Source: Gammaproteobacteria bacterium
GTDB taxonomy: Bacteria > Pseudomonadota > Gammaproteobacteria > Pseudomonadales > UBA5518
DNA length: 64,000 nt
Assembly (NCBI GenBank): GCA_016705365.1
Contig: JADIYI010000008.1
Coordinates: 744,001 to 808,000 of the forward strand
Direction: 5' to 3'
The notes under the pieces were generated by a model that saw nothing but the letters and a program-made list of their open reading frames with translations, did no database searches and had not been told where the DNA came from. Both the position numbers and the translations under genes were made by a program. Below, piece by piece: positions 19,579-27,993 of the stretch (within the stretch, counting starts at the first letter, position 1; the number at the start of each line of letters is the position of its first letter).

Positions 19579-20504
19579 CTTGCGTCTCCGGGAACGGGTT
19601 CTGCAGCGATTCCGCGGCGTCCACCGCGGCGCCCTCCGCGCGCTTCGACACCATCGGGCAGCGGATTGCGGTAATTGCGGATCCAGTTCGCGCACTGCGG
19701 ATCGTGACCCATCACGGTATCGGCGCCGCGCACCGCCTGCATCAGCTCGGGATGCAGTGGATTGGTGATCGCCGAGGTCATGCCGCTGGCGATCGCCATG
19801 CTGATGAACGAGGCGTTCAGACCGTTGCGGTTGGGCATACCGAAGCTCAGGTTGGAGGCCCCGCACGTGGTATTCACGCCGAGTTCATTGCGCAGGCGCT
19901 GCACGAGGTACATCACCTGGCGTCCGGCGCTGTTGATGGCACCGATCGGCATCACCAGCGGATCGACGATCACGTCGCTGGCCGGTATGCCATGGTCGGC
20001 GGCGCGCTCGACGATCTTTTTCGCCACCGCGAAGCGCACGTCGATGTTTTCCGAGATGCCGCTGTCGTCATTGGATATCGCGACCACCGCGCAGCCATAT
20101 TTTTTCACCAGCGGCAGCACCCGTTGCAGGCGTTCCTCCTCGCCGGTGACGGAATTGAGCAGCGCCTTGCCCTGGTAGGCGGCAAGTCCTGCTTCCAGCG
20201 CCTCGACGATCGAGGAATCGATGCTGAGCGGGACATCGGTGATCGACTGCAGCAGGCGGATGCACTCGGCGAGCATGCGCGGTTCGTCCGCCAGGGGTAT
20301 GCCCGCGTTCACGTCGAGAATCCGCGCGCCGGCGGCGACCTGGGCCAGCGCGTCGGCCTGCACCCGGCTGAAGTCACCGGCTTTCATCTCCTCGGCGAGC
20401 AGCTTGCGGCCGGTCGGATTGATGCGTTCGCCGATCACCACGAAGGGGCGATCAAAGCCGATCACGACCTCGCGGGTGCGAGAGCTGAGCACGGTGTCAG
20501 TCAT
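19575..20504 (-). CDS. Methyltetrahydrofolate:corrinoid methyltransferase (pterin-binding, MtgA/AcsE-like)
   Basis: A 309-residue TIM-barrel pterin-binding protein expected to move the methyl group between methyl-corrinoid and tetrahydrofolate. Visible motifs are VVIGERINPTGR, ILDVNAGIP, LSIDSS, LLNSVTGEEER, AISNDDSG and CGASNLSFGMPNR, the pattern of CH3-THF methyltransferases rather than of folate-synthesis dihydropteroate synthase. Its start lies 8 bp inside the preceding small gene and its stop overlaps the activator gene. In the operon it supplies the exit for methyl groups into folate one-carbon metabolism. Confidence 0.9.
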   Translation of the reverse strand: MTDTVLSSRTREVVIGFDRPFVVIGERINPTGRKLLAEEMKAGDFSRVQADALAQVAAGARILDVNAGIPLADEPRMLAECIRLLQSITDVPLSIDSSIVEALEAGLAAYQGKALLNSVTGEEERLQRVLPLVKKYGCAVVAISNDDSGISENIDVRFAVAKKIVERAADHGIPASDVIVDPLVMPIGAINSAGRQVMYLVQRLRNELGVNTTCGASNLSFGMPNRNGLNASFISMAIASGMTSAITNPLHPELMQAVRGADTVMGHDPQCANWIRNYRNPLPDGVEARGGRRGGRRGIAAEPVPGDAR

Positions 20505-20853
20505 CGGAGGGTTCCTTTGCCGCGGTGAGGGTGGCTGCGTTGGCGGGCGCTTTCAATCCGGATACGAGCCCTCCTGTCTTGATCACGGCCTCGAGAAGGG
20601 GCTCGGGAAAGTGGCTCTCGAGTTCCGCCACGCGCGCGCTGACCAACTGTTCGATATCGCCCGTGACTTCCTCCGATTCGCGACGCCAGTCGGCAAGGTA
20701 GGCATCGCTCGAGCCCCGACCGGCGCGCATCGCCGCGCGGTCGATGGCCTTGGCGAACCGTGGTGCCAGCACCTGCTTGTGGTTGCTGCGCCCGACCCGG
20801 CCGATCACCTGTGCCGGAATGTCGCGCCAGAAGATGCTGATCAGTTTTGCCAT
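20497..20853 (-). CDS. Small PF13769-like ('virulence factor' domain) protein of the corrinoid operon
   Basis: A 118-residue protein, MAKLISIFWRDIPAQVIGRVG..., which I recognise as the domain labelled 'virulence factor' (PF13769) that often accompanies MttB/corrinoid cassettes in proteobacteria; the label is historical and no virulence role follows. A conserved pattern is WRDIPAQV, ALDR/AKAIDRAAMRAG and EEVTGDIEQLV. It overlaps both neighbours (13 bp with DUF1638, 8 bp with the methyl-THF methyltransferase), so its stoichiometric co-production with the methyl-transfer enzymes is likely. The biochemical function is unknown. Confidence 0.72.
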   Translation of the reverse strand: MAKLISIFWRDIPAQVIGRVGRSNHKQVLAPRFAKAIDRAAMRAGRGSSDAYLADWRRESEEVTGDIEQLVSARVAELESHFPEPLLEAVIKTGGLVSGLKAPANAATLTAAKEPSDD

Positions 20854-21443
20854 TGCATGACCTGTTCGCCGACGGCGTGCCGAAGGTGCGCGAGCCCGGT
20901 GAAATGCCGCTCGTAGGCCAGGCCGAGAAAGCTGGCATGCTGCTCGGCGAGGCGATCGAGTGCCGGGTCCTCGGTTTGCGCCAGGTACACCAGGCGGCGA
21001 TAGTTGCCGAAGTACTGCGGCAACAATTGCGGGTACCGGTCCAGTCCGAGCCCTTCGCGCACCAGGCGATCGAAATGTCGCGCCAGGAAATCCGTGAGAT
21101 AGAAGCTCCCCGGCTCGGCATCGGCGAGCGCATGAAAGCTCGTGGAACCCGCCAGGAACTCATAGCAATGCGCGCCCGGCAGGCGTGCGATGCGGTGGCG
21201 CTCCAGCAGGCGGTCGATGGCGCCGCCGGTTCCGCAATCGGCATAGGCCACGAAGATGCGGTCGAAATGTGCGCGCTGGGCGAGGATCATCTGCTCCAGC
21301 GCCGGCACGATGCGTTCGGGGTGGTTGTGCAGCGCCGCATCGAGACAACGCAGGCTGAGGTGCGACCAGCCCGGCTGCCGGCACAGCTGCGCGAGTTCGC
21401 GCGCGATTGCGCCACAGGCGATCAGCAACACCGGGCCGCCCAT
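20841..21443 (-). CDS. DUF1638 domain protein
   Basis: A 200-residue protein with the DUF1638 signatures LLIACGAIARE, the segment FVAYADCGTGGAID and the aromatic C-terminal region PQYFGNYRRLVYLAQTEDP. DUF1638 proteins are known only from association with corrinoid/MttB operons; one idea is a regulatory or chaperone role for the B12 protein. Cysteines in IACG and ADCG could bind metal or cobalamin, but this is inference. It starts 11 bp after the corrinoid protein gene and overlaps the next gene by 13 bp. Confidence 0.82.
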   Translation of the reverse strand: MGGPVLLIACGAIARELAQLCRQPGWSHLSLRCLDAALHNHPERIVPALEQMILAQRAHFDRIFVAYADCGTGGAIDRLLERHRIARLPGAHCYEFLAGSTSFHALADAEPGSFYLTDFLARHFDRLVREGLGLDRYPQLLPQYFGNYRRLVYLAQTEDPALDRLAEQHASFLGLAYERHFTGLAHLRHAVGEQVMQWQN

Positions 21444-21454
21444 CTCGCTGCCCG

Positions 21455-22162
21455 CTACGCGCGTGCCGCGCGTCGCTCCTGCACCAGGCGCTTGGCCACT
21501 TCCACCGCGGTGGCAGCGTCGCGACAGTAGGCGTTGGCGCCCACTGCCTTGCCGAACTCCTCGTTGAGCGGCGCGCCCCCGACCATCACGATGTAGTCCT
21601 CGCGCAGTCCCTTCCGGGTCATGGTGTCGATCACGACTTTCATGTACGGCATGGTGGTGGTGAGCAATGCCGACATGCCGAGGATCTCGGGGCGGTGTTG
21701 CTCGAGCGCCGCGATGTAGGCGTCGGCATCGGTATTGATGCCGAGGTCGATCACCTCGAATCCGGCGCCCTCCATCATCATCCCGACCAGGTTCTTGCCG
21801 ATGTCGTGAATATCGCCTTTCACGGTCCCGATCACCATCTTGCCGACCGGCTCCGCGCCGGTACTGGCCAGGATCGGTTTCAGGATGGCCATGCCGGCCT
21901 TCATCGCGTTGGCGGCGAGCAATACCTCGGGCACGAACAGGATGCCGTCGCGGAAATCGACACCCACGATGGTCATGCCCGCGACCAGCGCCTCGTCGAG
22001 TACCTTTTTTGCCGCCCAGCCACGTCCGAGCAGGATGTGGGTGCCTTCGCTGATCTCGTCGGCGAGACCGTCGTAGAGGTCATCGAACATCTGTTCGACG
22101 AGCTCCGCATCGGAAAGGTCCGCGAGAATGATGTCCTGGTTGTCGTCGGCCGGTGTTGTCAT
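21455..22162 (-). CDS. Corrinoid (B12-binding) methyl-carrier protein, MtbC/MttC-like
   Basis: A 235-residue methyl carrier, first gene of the operon. The N-terminal helical cap domain (about 15-105) is followed by a Rossmann-like B12 domain with the cobalt-ligand motif DIHDIG (Asp117, His119, Gly122) and the downstream GMSALLTTTM and MVGGAPLN motifs. Start at 22162 was chosen because the open frame upstream lacks homology. The protein would receive methyl groups from the two MttB homologues and donate them to folate through the 19575-20504 enzyme. The gene is divergent from the class V aminotransferase, sharing a 177 bp control region. Confidence 0.93.
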   Translation of the reverse strand: MTTPADDNQDIILADLSDAELVEQMFDDLYDGLADEISEGTHILLGRGWAAKKVLDEALVAGMTIVGVDFRDGILFVPEVLLAANAMKAGMAILKPILASTGAEPVGKMVIGTVKGDIHDIGKNLVGMMMEGAGFEVIDLGINTDADAYIAALEQHRPEILGMSALLTTTMPYMKVVIDTMTRKGLREDYIVMVGGAPLNEEFGKAVGANAYCRDAATAVEVAKRLVQERRAARA

Positions 22163-22339
22163 GGTGCTTATCCCTTTCGAGTCAGGTGTCAGGGGGCGAG
22201 AGTCGTTGCCACCTATTCTAAACAACTGTTCAATAAAAGCGCTATTCCCGGGGTAAATGCTCCGCCACTACACCACTCCGGTCGTAACGGCTACTATCTC
22301 CGGCCCCCCGACGGGACGGCCCCGCGTCCGGGTAGCCGC
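22163..22339. promoter_or_regulatory. Divergent control region of the corrinoid operon and the aminotransferase gene
   Basis: This 177 bp gap is locally AT-richer around 22211-22245. It holds a short dyad AACA-AC-TGTT (22221-22230) within CTAAACAACTGTTCAATAAA, a plausible regulator site. No convincing sigma-70 hexamer pair with correct spacing was found on either strand, so promoter positions are not assigned. Confidence 0.35.
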
Positions 22340-23599
22340 ATGGAACAACCGATGCCATTCGACAGCGCTGCCATCCGCAATGAATTTCCCTCGATCAACC
22401 TGTGCGACGGGGGTTTGCCGCGGATCTATTTCGACAACCCGGCCGGTACCCAGGTGCCGCGCCGCGTGATCGAGCAGATCAGTGATTGCCTGGTGCGGGC
22501 CAATGCCAACCTTGGTGGACATTTCGCCAGCAGCCGCATGGCCTGCGAGCTGGTGGACGCCGCACACCAGGCGATGGCGGATTTTCTCGGCGCGGGCTCG
22601 GCCGAAGAGATCGTGTTCGGCCAGAACACCACCTCGCTGATTTTTCATATATCGCGCTCGATCGGGCGCACCCTGAGCCCGGGCGACGAGATCGTGCTGA
22701 CGCGCATGGACCACGACGCCAATATCGGACCGTGGCTGATGCTGGCGGAGGACCTCGGGCTGAAAGTGCGCTGGTGGGAGGTCGATACCGCAACGTTCGA
22801 GCTCGATATCAACGCCCTCGAACCCCTGCTCGGCGAGCGCACCCGGCTGGTGGCGGTGAATCATGCGAGCAATGCGCTCGGTACCGTCACCGATGTGGCG
22901 GCCGTGGTGGAGCGCGCCCATGCGCACAATGCGCTGGTGTTCGTCGATTCGGTGCAATACGCCCCGCATGCCCTGATCGATGTGCGTGCACTCGGCTGTG
23001 ATTTCCTGGTCTGTTCACCCTACAAGTTCTACGGTCCGCACCAGGGCGTGTTGTGGGGGCGCCGCGAATTGCTCGAAGGGCTGACGGCTTATCGTGTGCG
23101 CCCGGCGGGTGACGTGCTGCCGCACAAGTTCGAGACCGGTACGCTCAGTCACGAGGGCATGGCCGGCACGCTGGGCGCGGTGGAGCATATCGCCTGGGTC
23201 GGCCAGGCCATGGGCGGGCTTGCCGCGGACAGCGGGCGCCGGACTCAGCTGCGGCGCGCTTTCGAGCTGTTGCAGGGACACGAAAACGAGCTGGTCCGGG
23301 CGCTGCTCGCGGGGCTCGCGAAGTTGCCGGGGCTGCGGGTGCTCGGCATCACCGACCCGGCGCGCATGGCGTGGCGGGTACCGACGGTGTCGTTTGTCCG
23401 TGAGCAGCACACGCCGGAGGCAATCGTGCGCGAGCTGGCGCGGCACAATATCTTTGCCTGGAACGGGCACAATTACGCGCTCGAACTGTATCGGCAGCTG
23501 GGCATGGAGCGCAGCGGCGGCGTGCGCATCGGTTTTGCCCAATACAACACCCTGGCCGAGGTCGAGCAACTGCTCGAGGTGCTTGGCGCGATGGTATAA
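22340..23599 (+). CDS. Class V aminotransferase / cysteine-desulfurase-like protein
   Basis: PLP-dependent enzyme of 419 residues, fold type I, of the group annotated 'cysteine desulfurase-like protein'. Visible features: IYFDNPAGTQVP, the PLP-phosphate region GQNTTSLIF, HASNALGTV, VDSVQYAPH with the conserved Asp and His, and the Schiff-base lysine in CSPYKFYGPHQG. It lacks the mobile Cys-containing loop of true IscS/NifS enzymes as far as I can see, so the reaction is open. The long open frame upstream is antisense to the corrinoid protein; the start at 22340 (or the Met four codons later) precedes the first homologous residues. It diverges from the corrinoid operon, suggesting co-regulation. 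Confidence 0.88.
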   Translation: MEQPMPFDSAAIRNEFPSINLCDGGLPRIYFDNPAGTQVPRRVIEQISDCLVRANANLGGHFASSRMACELVDAAHQAMADFLGAGSAEEIVFGQNTTSLIFHISRSIGRTLSPGDEIVLTRMDHDANIGPWLMLAEDLGLKVRWWEVDTATFELDINALEPLLGERTRLVAVNHASNALGTVTDVAAVVERAHAHNALVFVDSVQYAPHALIDVRALGCDFLVCSPYKFYGPHQGVLWGRRELLEGLTAYRVRPAGDVLPHKFETGTLSHEGMAGTLGAVEHIAWVGQAMGGLAADSGRRTQLRRAFELLQGHENELVRALLAGLAKLPGLRVLGITDPARMAWRVPTVSFVREQHTPEAIVRELARHNIFAWNGHNYALELYRQLGMERSGGVRIGFAQYNTLAEVEQLLEVLGAMV

Positions 23600-23676
23600 G
23601 AGGCTTTTTACAATCCTGATAACCCGCTCGAGAGGCGACGAGAAGTGGCCCGGGCCAATGGATCGGAAGTAAAACG

Positions 23677-25158
23677 ATGCGCAGAATGGCGATTACCGAT
23701 GCCTTTTTCCTGATGAACGAAACCCGCCAGACACCGATGCATGTGGGCGGTATCAATCTCTTTACCCTGCCGGAAGGCACCGACGAGCAGGAGTTTCTGC
23801 AGCATCTGGGCGAGGTACTGCGCTACGACGGGGAATTGCGCCGGCCCCTGGGCGAGCGCCTGAAACTGGGGCCCCTCGGTGTCGCCGGCCCGATCCATTG
23901 GGAGCGTGACGATCAGCTCGACATGGAATACCACGTGCGGCACTCGGCGCTGCCGAAGCCCGGCCGTTACCGCGAGCTGTTCGCACTGGTCTCGCGGCTG
24001 CACAGCACCCTGCTCGATCGCAATCGCCCGATGTGGGAAATGCACCTGATCGAAGGGCTGCAGAAGCGCCAGTTCGCGACCTACATGAAAGCGCATCACT
24101 GCGCGATCGACGGTGTCGGGGCAATGCATCTCACCAACAGCATGCTCTCGAGCAGTCCGCGGACCCGGATTCGCCAGTCGCCGTTCTCGATAGAGGCCTA
24201 CGAGGCCTATCGCAAACGACTTGGCCGGACCAGGGCACGCCCCAGGCCGACTCCCGACACGCGCGATCTGCGAGTGGTGGCGGATGCGATAAAGGAGCAA
24301 CTCGGCACTTCGGTCAATGTAGCGAGCGCGCTTGGACGCTACGCCGGGGTATGGTTCGGACGAGGCGGCGACCTGGCGGTGCCGTGGCGCAACGTGCCGC
24401 ACACCCATTTCAATACCGCGGTGAGCGGCTCGCGCCGGTTCGTGGCGCAATCGTGGCCGTTTGCGCGGGTGCGCGCGGTGGGCAAGGCATTCGATGGCAC
24501 CCTGAACGATGCGGTGCTGGCGGTCTGCGCGGGTGCGTTGCGGCGTCACCTGATCGCCGAGGGCGATCTTCCCGCGCATTCGCTGAAGGCCATGGCGCCG
24601 ATATCGCTGCGGGCCGAGGGCGATCTCGATTCGGCCAACGCCGTGGGCTTTCTTACCGCCGATCTGGCCACCAACATTGCCGATCCGGACAAACGCTTTG
24701 CCGCCATCAGGCATTCCATGCAGGCAGGCAAGCAACAGTTGGCCGGGATGACGCCGCGCGAGATCGAACTGTATACCGTCGTGACCCAGGGGCCGATGCT
24801 GCTCAGCACCGTGCTGGGACTCGCCAGCCGTTTCCCCGCGTTCAGCACCGTGGTGTCCAACGTGCCGGGGCCGCGCGAAACCATGTACTGGAACGGCGCG
24901 CGTCTCGACGGCATCTATCCGGCGTCGATTCCGTTTCACGGATTCGCGCTCAATATCACGCTGGTCAGCTACGGCGGGAATCTGGATTTCGGGATCGCGG
25001 CCTGTCGTCGCTCGGTGCCGCGGGTGCAACGGCTGATCGATTACATGGAGGAAGCACTGGTCGAGCTCGAGGTGACAGCGGGCCTGCGCAAGGCGCCGCG
25101 AAAAACCGGAGCTACGCGCCGTGGCAGGACAAGAACCGCAACGCGGGTGCGGCCATGA
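23677..25158 (+). CDS. Wax ester synthase/diacylglycerol acyltransferase (WS/DGAT) paralogue
   Basis: A 493-residue acyltransferase with the N-terminal motif ITDAFFLMNE...PMHVGG, the catalytic HHCAIDGVG (around residue 145), and the C-terminal NVPGPRETMYWNGARL. It is of normal family length, ending in a short basic tail (RRGRTRTATRVRP), unlike the extended paralogue at 1251. Its stop overlaps the start of an alkaline phosphatase gene (ATGA), an unusual partner for a lipid synthase. Storage-lipid synthesis is the established family role; whether the coupling reflects phosphate-limitation control of storage lipid is inference. Confidence 0.93.
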   Translation: MRRMAITDAFFLMNETRQTPMHVGGINLFTLPEGTDEQEFLQHLGEVLRYDGELRRPLGERLKLGPLGVAGPIHWERDDQLDMEYHVRHSALPKPGRYRELFALVSRLHSTLLDRNRPMWEMHLIEGLQKRQFATYMKAHHCAIDGVGAMHLTNSMLSSSPRTRIRQSPFSIEAYEAYRKRLGRTRARPRPTPDTRDLRVVADAIKEQLGTSVNVASALGRYAGVWFGRGGDLAVPWRNVPHTHFNTAVSGSRRFVAQSWPFARVRAVGKAFDGTLNDAVLAVCAGALRRHLIAEGDLPAHSLKAMAPISLRAEGDLDSANAVGFLTADLATNIADPDKRFAAIRHSMQAGKQQLAGMTPREIELYTVVTQGPMLLSTVLGLASRFPAFSTVVSNVPGPRETMYWNGARLDGIYPASIPFHGFALNITLVSYGGNLDFGIAACRRSVPRVQRLIDYMEEALVELEVTAGLRKAPRKTGATRRGRTRTATRVRP

Positions 25159-26576
25159 ATTGCCCGCCGGGTACTGCAGTCCGCAGGGGCGCCGCCGCCA
25201 TCGTGTATGTTGCGGTGCTCGGTTCCTGCGCCGCAACGGCAACCGCGCCGGGCCAGGCGCGCAACGTGATACTGATGATCGGCGACGGCATGGATGAACA
25301 GCAGATCACGCTGGCACGTGATTACGTCCATGGAGCCGAGGGCGGTTTTGCGATGGAACAGATGCCGCGCAGGGTATCGGTGAAAGTACAGACCGTGATG
25401 GAAGCTCCGCCGCATGGCACCGATTTCATTGCCGACAGCGCCAACACCGCGACCTCGATCGCAACCGGTGAATTGACCAGCCAGGGGCGCCTCGCGACCA
25501 GCGCCGGCGACGACCGTGAGCTCCCGACCATCGTCGAACAGGCCTGGGCGGGCGGCTTGCGTACGGGCATCGTGACCACGGCAAGGGTGACCGATGCCAC
25601 GCCGGCCGCATTCGTGGCCCATGTCAGTTCGCGCGAATGCGAGGGACCGCGGAGCACTGCGCCCGCCGCCGGAGTGTCTGGGTGCCCTGCCGATCTGCAA
25701 AGCGCCGGTGGCAGGGGTTCGATCGCGGAACAGCTGGCGGCCTCGAAGCTCGATCTGCTGTTTGGTGGCGGCGCGCAGTATTTCGCCGAGCCGGCTCCGG
25801 GCGCAGGCACCGTCGCCGGGATCGCGCAGCGCAACGGCTTCCGGGTGCTGCACGATGCGCGGCAGATGACGGAGTTGCAGCCGGGTGCGCGGGCGCTGGG
25901 CTTGTTTGCGCGCGGCAACCTCGCGCGCGAATGGAGCGGTGAAAACGCCCGCGTGGCGGAGACGATTGCGCTCGATGCGCAGGGCAAGCCGCGGTTTCCG
26001 CAGCCTTTTGGCTGCGTCCCCAACATCGCCGACCAGCCACCCGTGACACTCGAGGCGATGACGCGCCAGGCGCTGCGGCTGCTCGAGACGGACAATCCAC
26101 GCGGTTTCCTGCTGGTCGTGGAGGGCGCATCCATCGACAAGGCCGCGCATGACCGTGATCCCTGTGGCGAAATCGGCGAGTTGCAGGCCTTCGACCGTGC
26201 GGTGAAGACGGCGCGCGAGTTCGTCGCCGCGAATCCCGATACCTTGCTGATCGTGACGGCCGACCACGCCCAGGCCGGGCAGGTGGTCGGAGCGCCGGCG
26301 CTCTACCGCGAGTATGGCGAGTGGTCGGGCCGCGCGGAATACAACCCCGGCTTCTACGCGGTGCTGCGCACGCCGCGCGGAGAACTGCTCGGCGTGAGTT
26401 ACGCAACCAATGCCGCGGGCACCCAAGAGGAGCTGCATACCGGCGGCAATGTGCCGGCCTATATCGAGGGACCCGGTAGCGCCAGGGTGCCGATCCTGAT
26501 CGCACAGCGTGAGTTGTATACCCTGATGCACGCGCATCTCGGCTTGCCGATGGCAGACAGCGCCGCCACGCCCTGA
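25155..26576 (+). CDS. Alkaline phosphatase, exported
   Basis: Metal-dependent phosphomonoesterase of 473 residues. The N-terminus has a hydrophobic segment ending in VAVLGSCAATAT, compatible with a lipoprotein or Sec signal. The catalytic serine region reads DSANTATSIATG (nucleophile Ser in ADSAN), preceded by ILMIGDGMD with the metal-binding Asp. Later ligand motifs are VEGASIDKAAHD, VTADHAQAG and ELHTGGNVP, all expected of the alkaline phosphatase superfamily. ATG overlaps the WS/DGAT stop. Periplasmic or surface phosphate scavenging is likely. An N-terminal Cys25 lipid anchor cannot be separated from simple Sec export by eye. Confidence 0.92.
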   Translation: MNCPPGTAVRRGAAAIVYVAVLGSCAATATAPGQARNVILMIGDGMDEQQITLARDYVHGAEGGFAMEQMPRRVSVKVQTVMEAPPHGTDFIADSANTATSIATGELTSQGRLATSAGDDRELPTIVEQAWAGGLRTGIVTTARVTDATPAAFVAHVSSRECEGPRSTAPAAGVSGCPADLQSAGGRGSIAEQLAASKLDLLFGGGAQYFAEPAPGAGTVAGIAQRNGFRVLHDARQMTELQPGARALGLFARGNLAREWSGENARVAETIALDAQGKPRFPQPFGCVPNIADQPPVTLEAMTRQALRLLETDNPRGFLLVVEGASIDKAAHDRDPCGEIGELQAFDRAVKTAREFVAANPDTLLIVTADHAQAGQVVGAPALYREYGEWSGRAEYNPGFYAVLRTPRGELLGVSYATNAAGTQEELHTGGNVPAYIEGPGSARVPILIAQRELYTLMHAHLGLPMADSAATP

Positions 26577-26752
26577 GGTCCGCGCTCGGGTGTTGCCACG
26601 ATCGGCGCAGTCGGTTCCCGCAATCTGCTCGTCGCTGACCGCGTCGGATCGAGGTCGATGCGATTGTCCGCAATCGCGAGCTGTTTGCCGATCGCGAAGA
26701 GTCCGCCGATGCAGACATCGGCGGTACCGGCGCGTTTCACGGCGTCCACGGT
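26577..26752. other. Short intergenic region without recognisable gene
   Basis: These 176 bp lie between the ends of the alkaline phosphatase and aldo/keto reductase genes. The minus strand stays open here (GTG at 26749, running antisense into the phosphatase gene), but the product has no recognisable motif and no ribosome binding site. I see no clear terminator hairpin. Confidence 0.5.
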
Positions 26753-27712
26753 TCAGGCATTGCGCAGGGTGGCGAGCTCGCTCGCATCGAGCTGCAACTC
26801 GCAGGCGAGCGCGCTGTCGCGCAGTTGCTGGGTGTTGCTGCAGCCGATGATCGGAATGGTCGGGTGCGGTTGGCACAGCAGGTAGGCCAGTACCACTTCG
26901 TTGATCGAGACACCGTGGCGCGCCGCCACCATCTCGATCACCACCAGTTTCCGGCGGTTGGCATCGTTGCCATAGAGTGCCGCGACATCGGCCGCCAGCG
27001 GCACGCCGATGGCCAGCTTCGAGAATACGCCGCGGCTCTGTGCCGAGTAGGGAATCATGGAGAGTCCCTGCTCGTGCAATTCGCGGTACCCGTCCTCGTA
27101 ATAGCCGCCCGGCGCGTAATTGTGCATCGCCGTGCGATCCGGTTCCGCGAGCCCCCACATCGGCTGGCAGGCCACGAAGCCCTGGTGACCGATCCTGGCG
27201 GCGTGGGCCTGCGCCTTGCGGATCCGCGCCGGACTCCAGTTGGAGCAGCCGAAATGGCGGATTCGTCCGGCCTGCTGCTGGGCGATCAGCGCATCGATGA
27301 TGGGTTGCACGGGCTGCCCGGGATCGTCGCGGTGCAACCAGTAGAGGTCGATATGGCCGATGCCGAGGCGTTCCAGGCTGCCCGCGATATCGCGCTCGAG
27401 ATGTTCCGGGCTCACGCGCAGCGTGAAGTCCGCGCGATAGTCGAACTCGCAGCCCTTGGTGGCAATGATCCAGTCTTCGCGGCGCTGGCGCGCCAGCCAG
27501 CGGCCCAGCGCGAGCTCGGAGGCCCCTCGCGGCGCGGTGCTCATCCAGTCGCCGTAGGCGGCCGCGGTATCGAGGAAATTGCCACCGAGCGCAGTGTAGG
27601 CCGCGAGAATATCGGCCACGCGCTCGTCGTCCAGCACGGTACCGAACTGGTTGGTGCCCAGGCACAGTTGGCTCGTTGTCATGTCGGTGCCGGGGAGGGT
27701 CAGTCGCTGCAT
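26753..27712 (-). CDS. Aldo/keto reductase
   Basis: NADPH-dependent (beta/alpha)8 oxidoreductase of 319 residues, starting MQRLTLPGTDMTTSQLCLGT. The catalytic tetrad is visible: Asp in NFLDTAAAYG with its Tyr, Lys in IIATKGCEF and His in YWLHRDDP. The NADPH-binding end is IPIIGCSNTQQLRDS. The family is the YajO/L-glyceraldehyde 3-phosphate reductase-like group; substrate unknown. An in-frame extension to 28312 is antisense to DUF1501 and was rejected. It appears monocistronic. Confidence 0.9.
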   Translation of the reverse strand: MQRLTLPGTDMTTSQLCLGTNQFGTVLDDERVADILAAYTALGGNFLDTAAAYGDWMSTAPRGASELALGRWLARQRREDWIIATKGCEFDYRADFTLRVSPEHLERDIAGSLERLGIGHIDLYWLHRDDPGQPVQPIIDALIAQQQAGRIRHFGCSNWSPARIRKAQAHAARIGHQGFVACQPMWGLAEPDRTAMHNYAPGGYYEDGYRELHEQGLSMIPYSAQSRGVFSKLAIGVPLAADVAALYGNDANRRKLVVIEMVAARHGVSINEVVLAYLLCQPHPTIPIIGCSNTQQLRDSALACELQLDASELATLRNA

Positions 27713-27993
27713 GGTGTATTCGCTCTGTCGATGGGCAGGTGATTGCCGCTGTTTTGGATGGCGGGTTTCGGCAACTTCAGGCCCGGGTTCCGGGTCGCAA
27801 TAAAGCTCCCGGGATGGATTATGCGCGAGGAGCACTAGGTCTGCATCATTGCGGCGCGTCTTGTCCGCACCCGGGCGCATGCCGCGTATTCGTTGCCGGA
27901 CAATCTCGATCGCCGGATCGGATTGCCGGCGGTACCGCATGGGTCCGGCGATCACACTCAATGACGAAACCCTCGTGCAGCAGCAGGGGTTGC
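27713..27993. other. 281 bp gap between aldo/keto reductase and DUF1501 genes
   Basis: The gap lies upstream of the aldo/keto reductase and downstream of DUF1501. It contains the leader of the reductase gene and probably its promoter. I find no ORF with homology, no RNA gene and no strong hairpin with a U-tract. Confidence 0.4.

Noticed and set aside
26459..26749. 96-codon minus-strand ORF beside the alkaline phosphatase end
   Set aside because: It has no motif or ribosome binding site, and most of its length is antisense to the phosphatase gene.
25041..27665. 874-codon minus-strand frame opposite the alkaline phosphatase and overlapping the aldo/keto reductase
   Set aside because: It has no homology pattern and conflicts with two clear genes on either strand.
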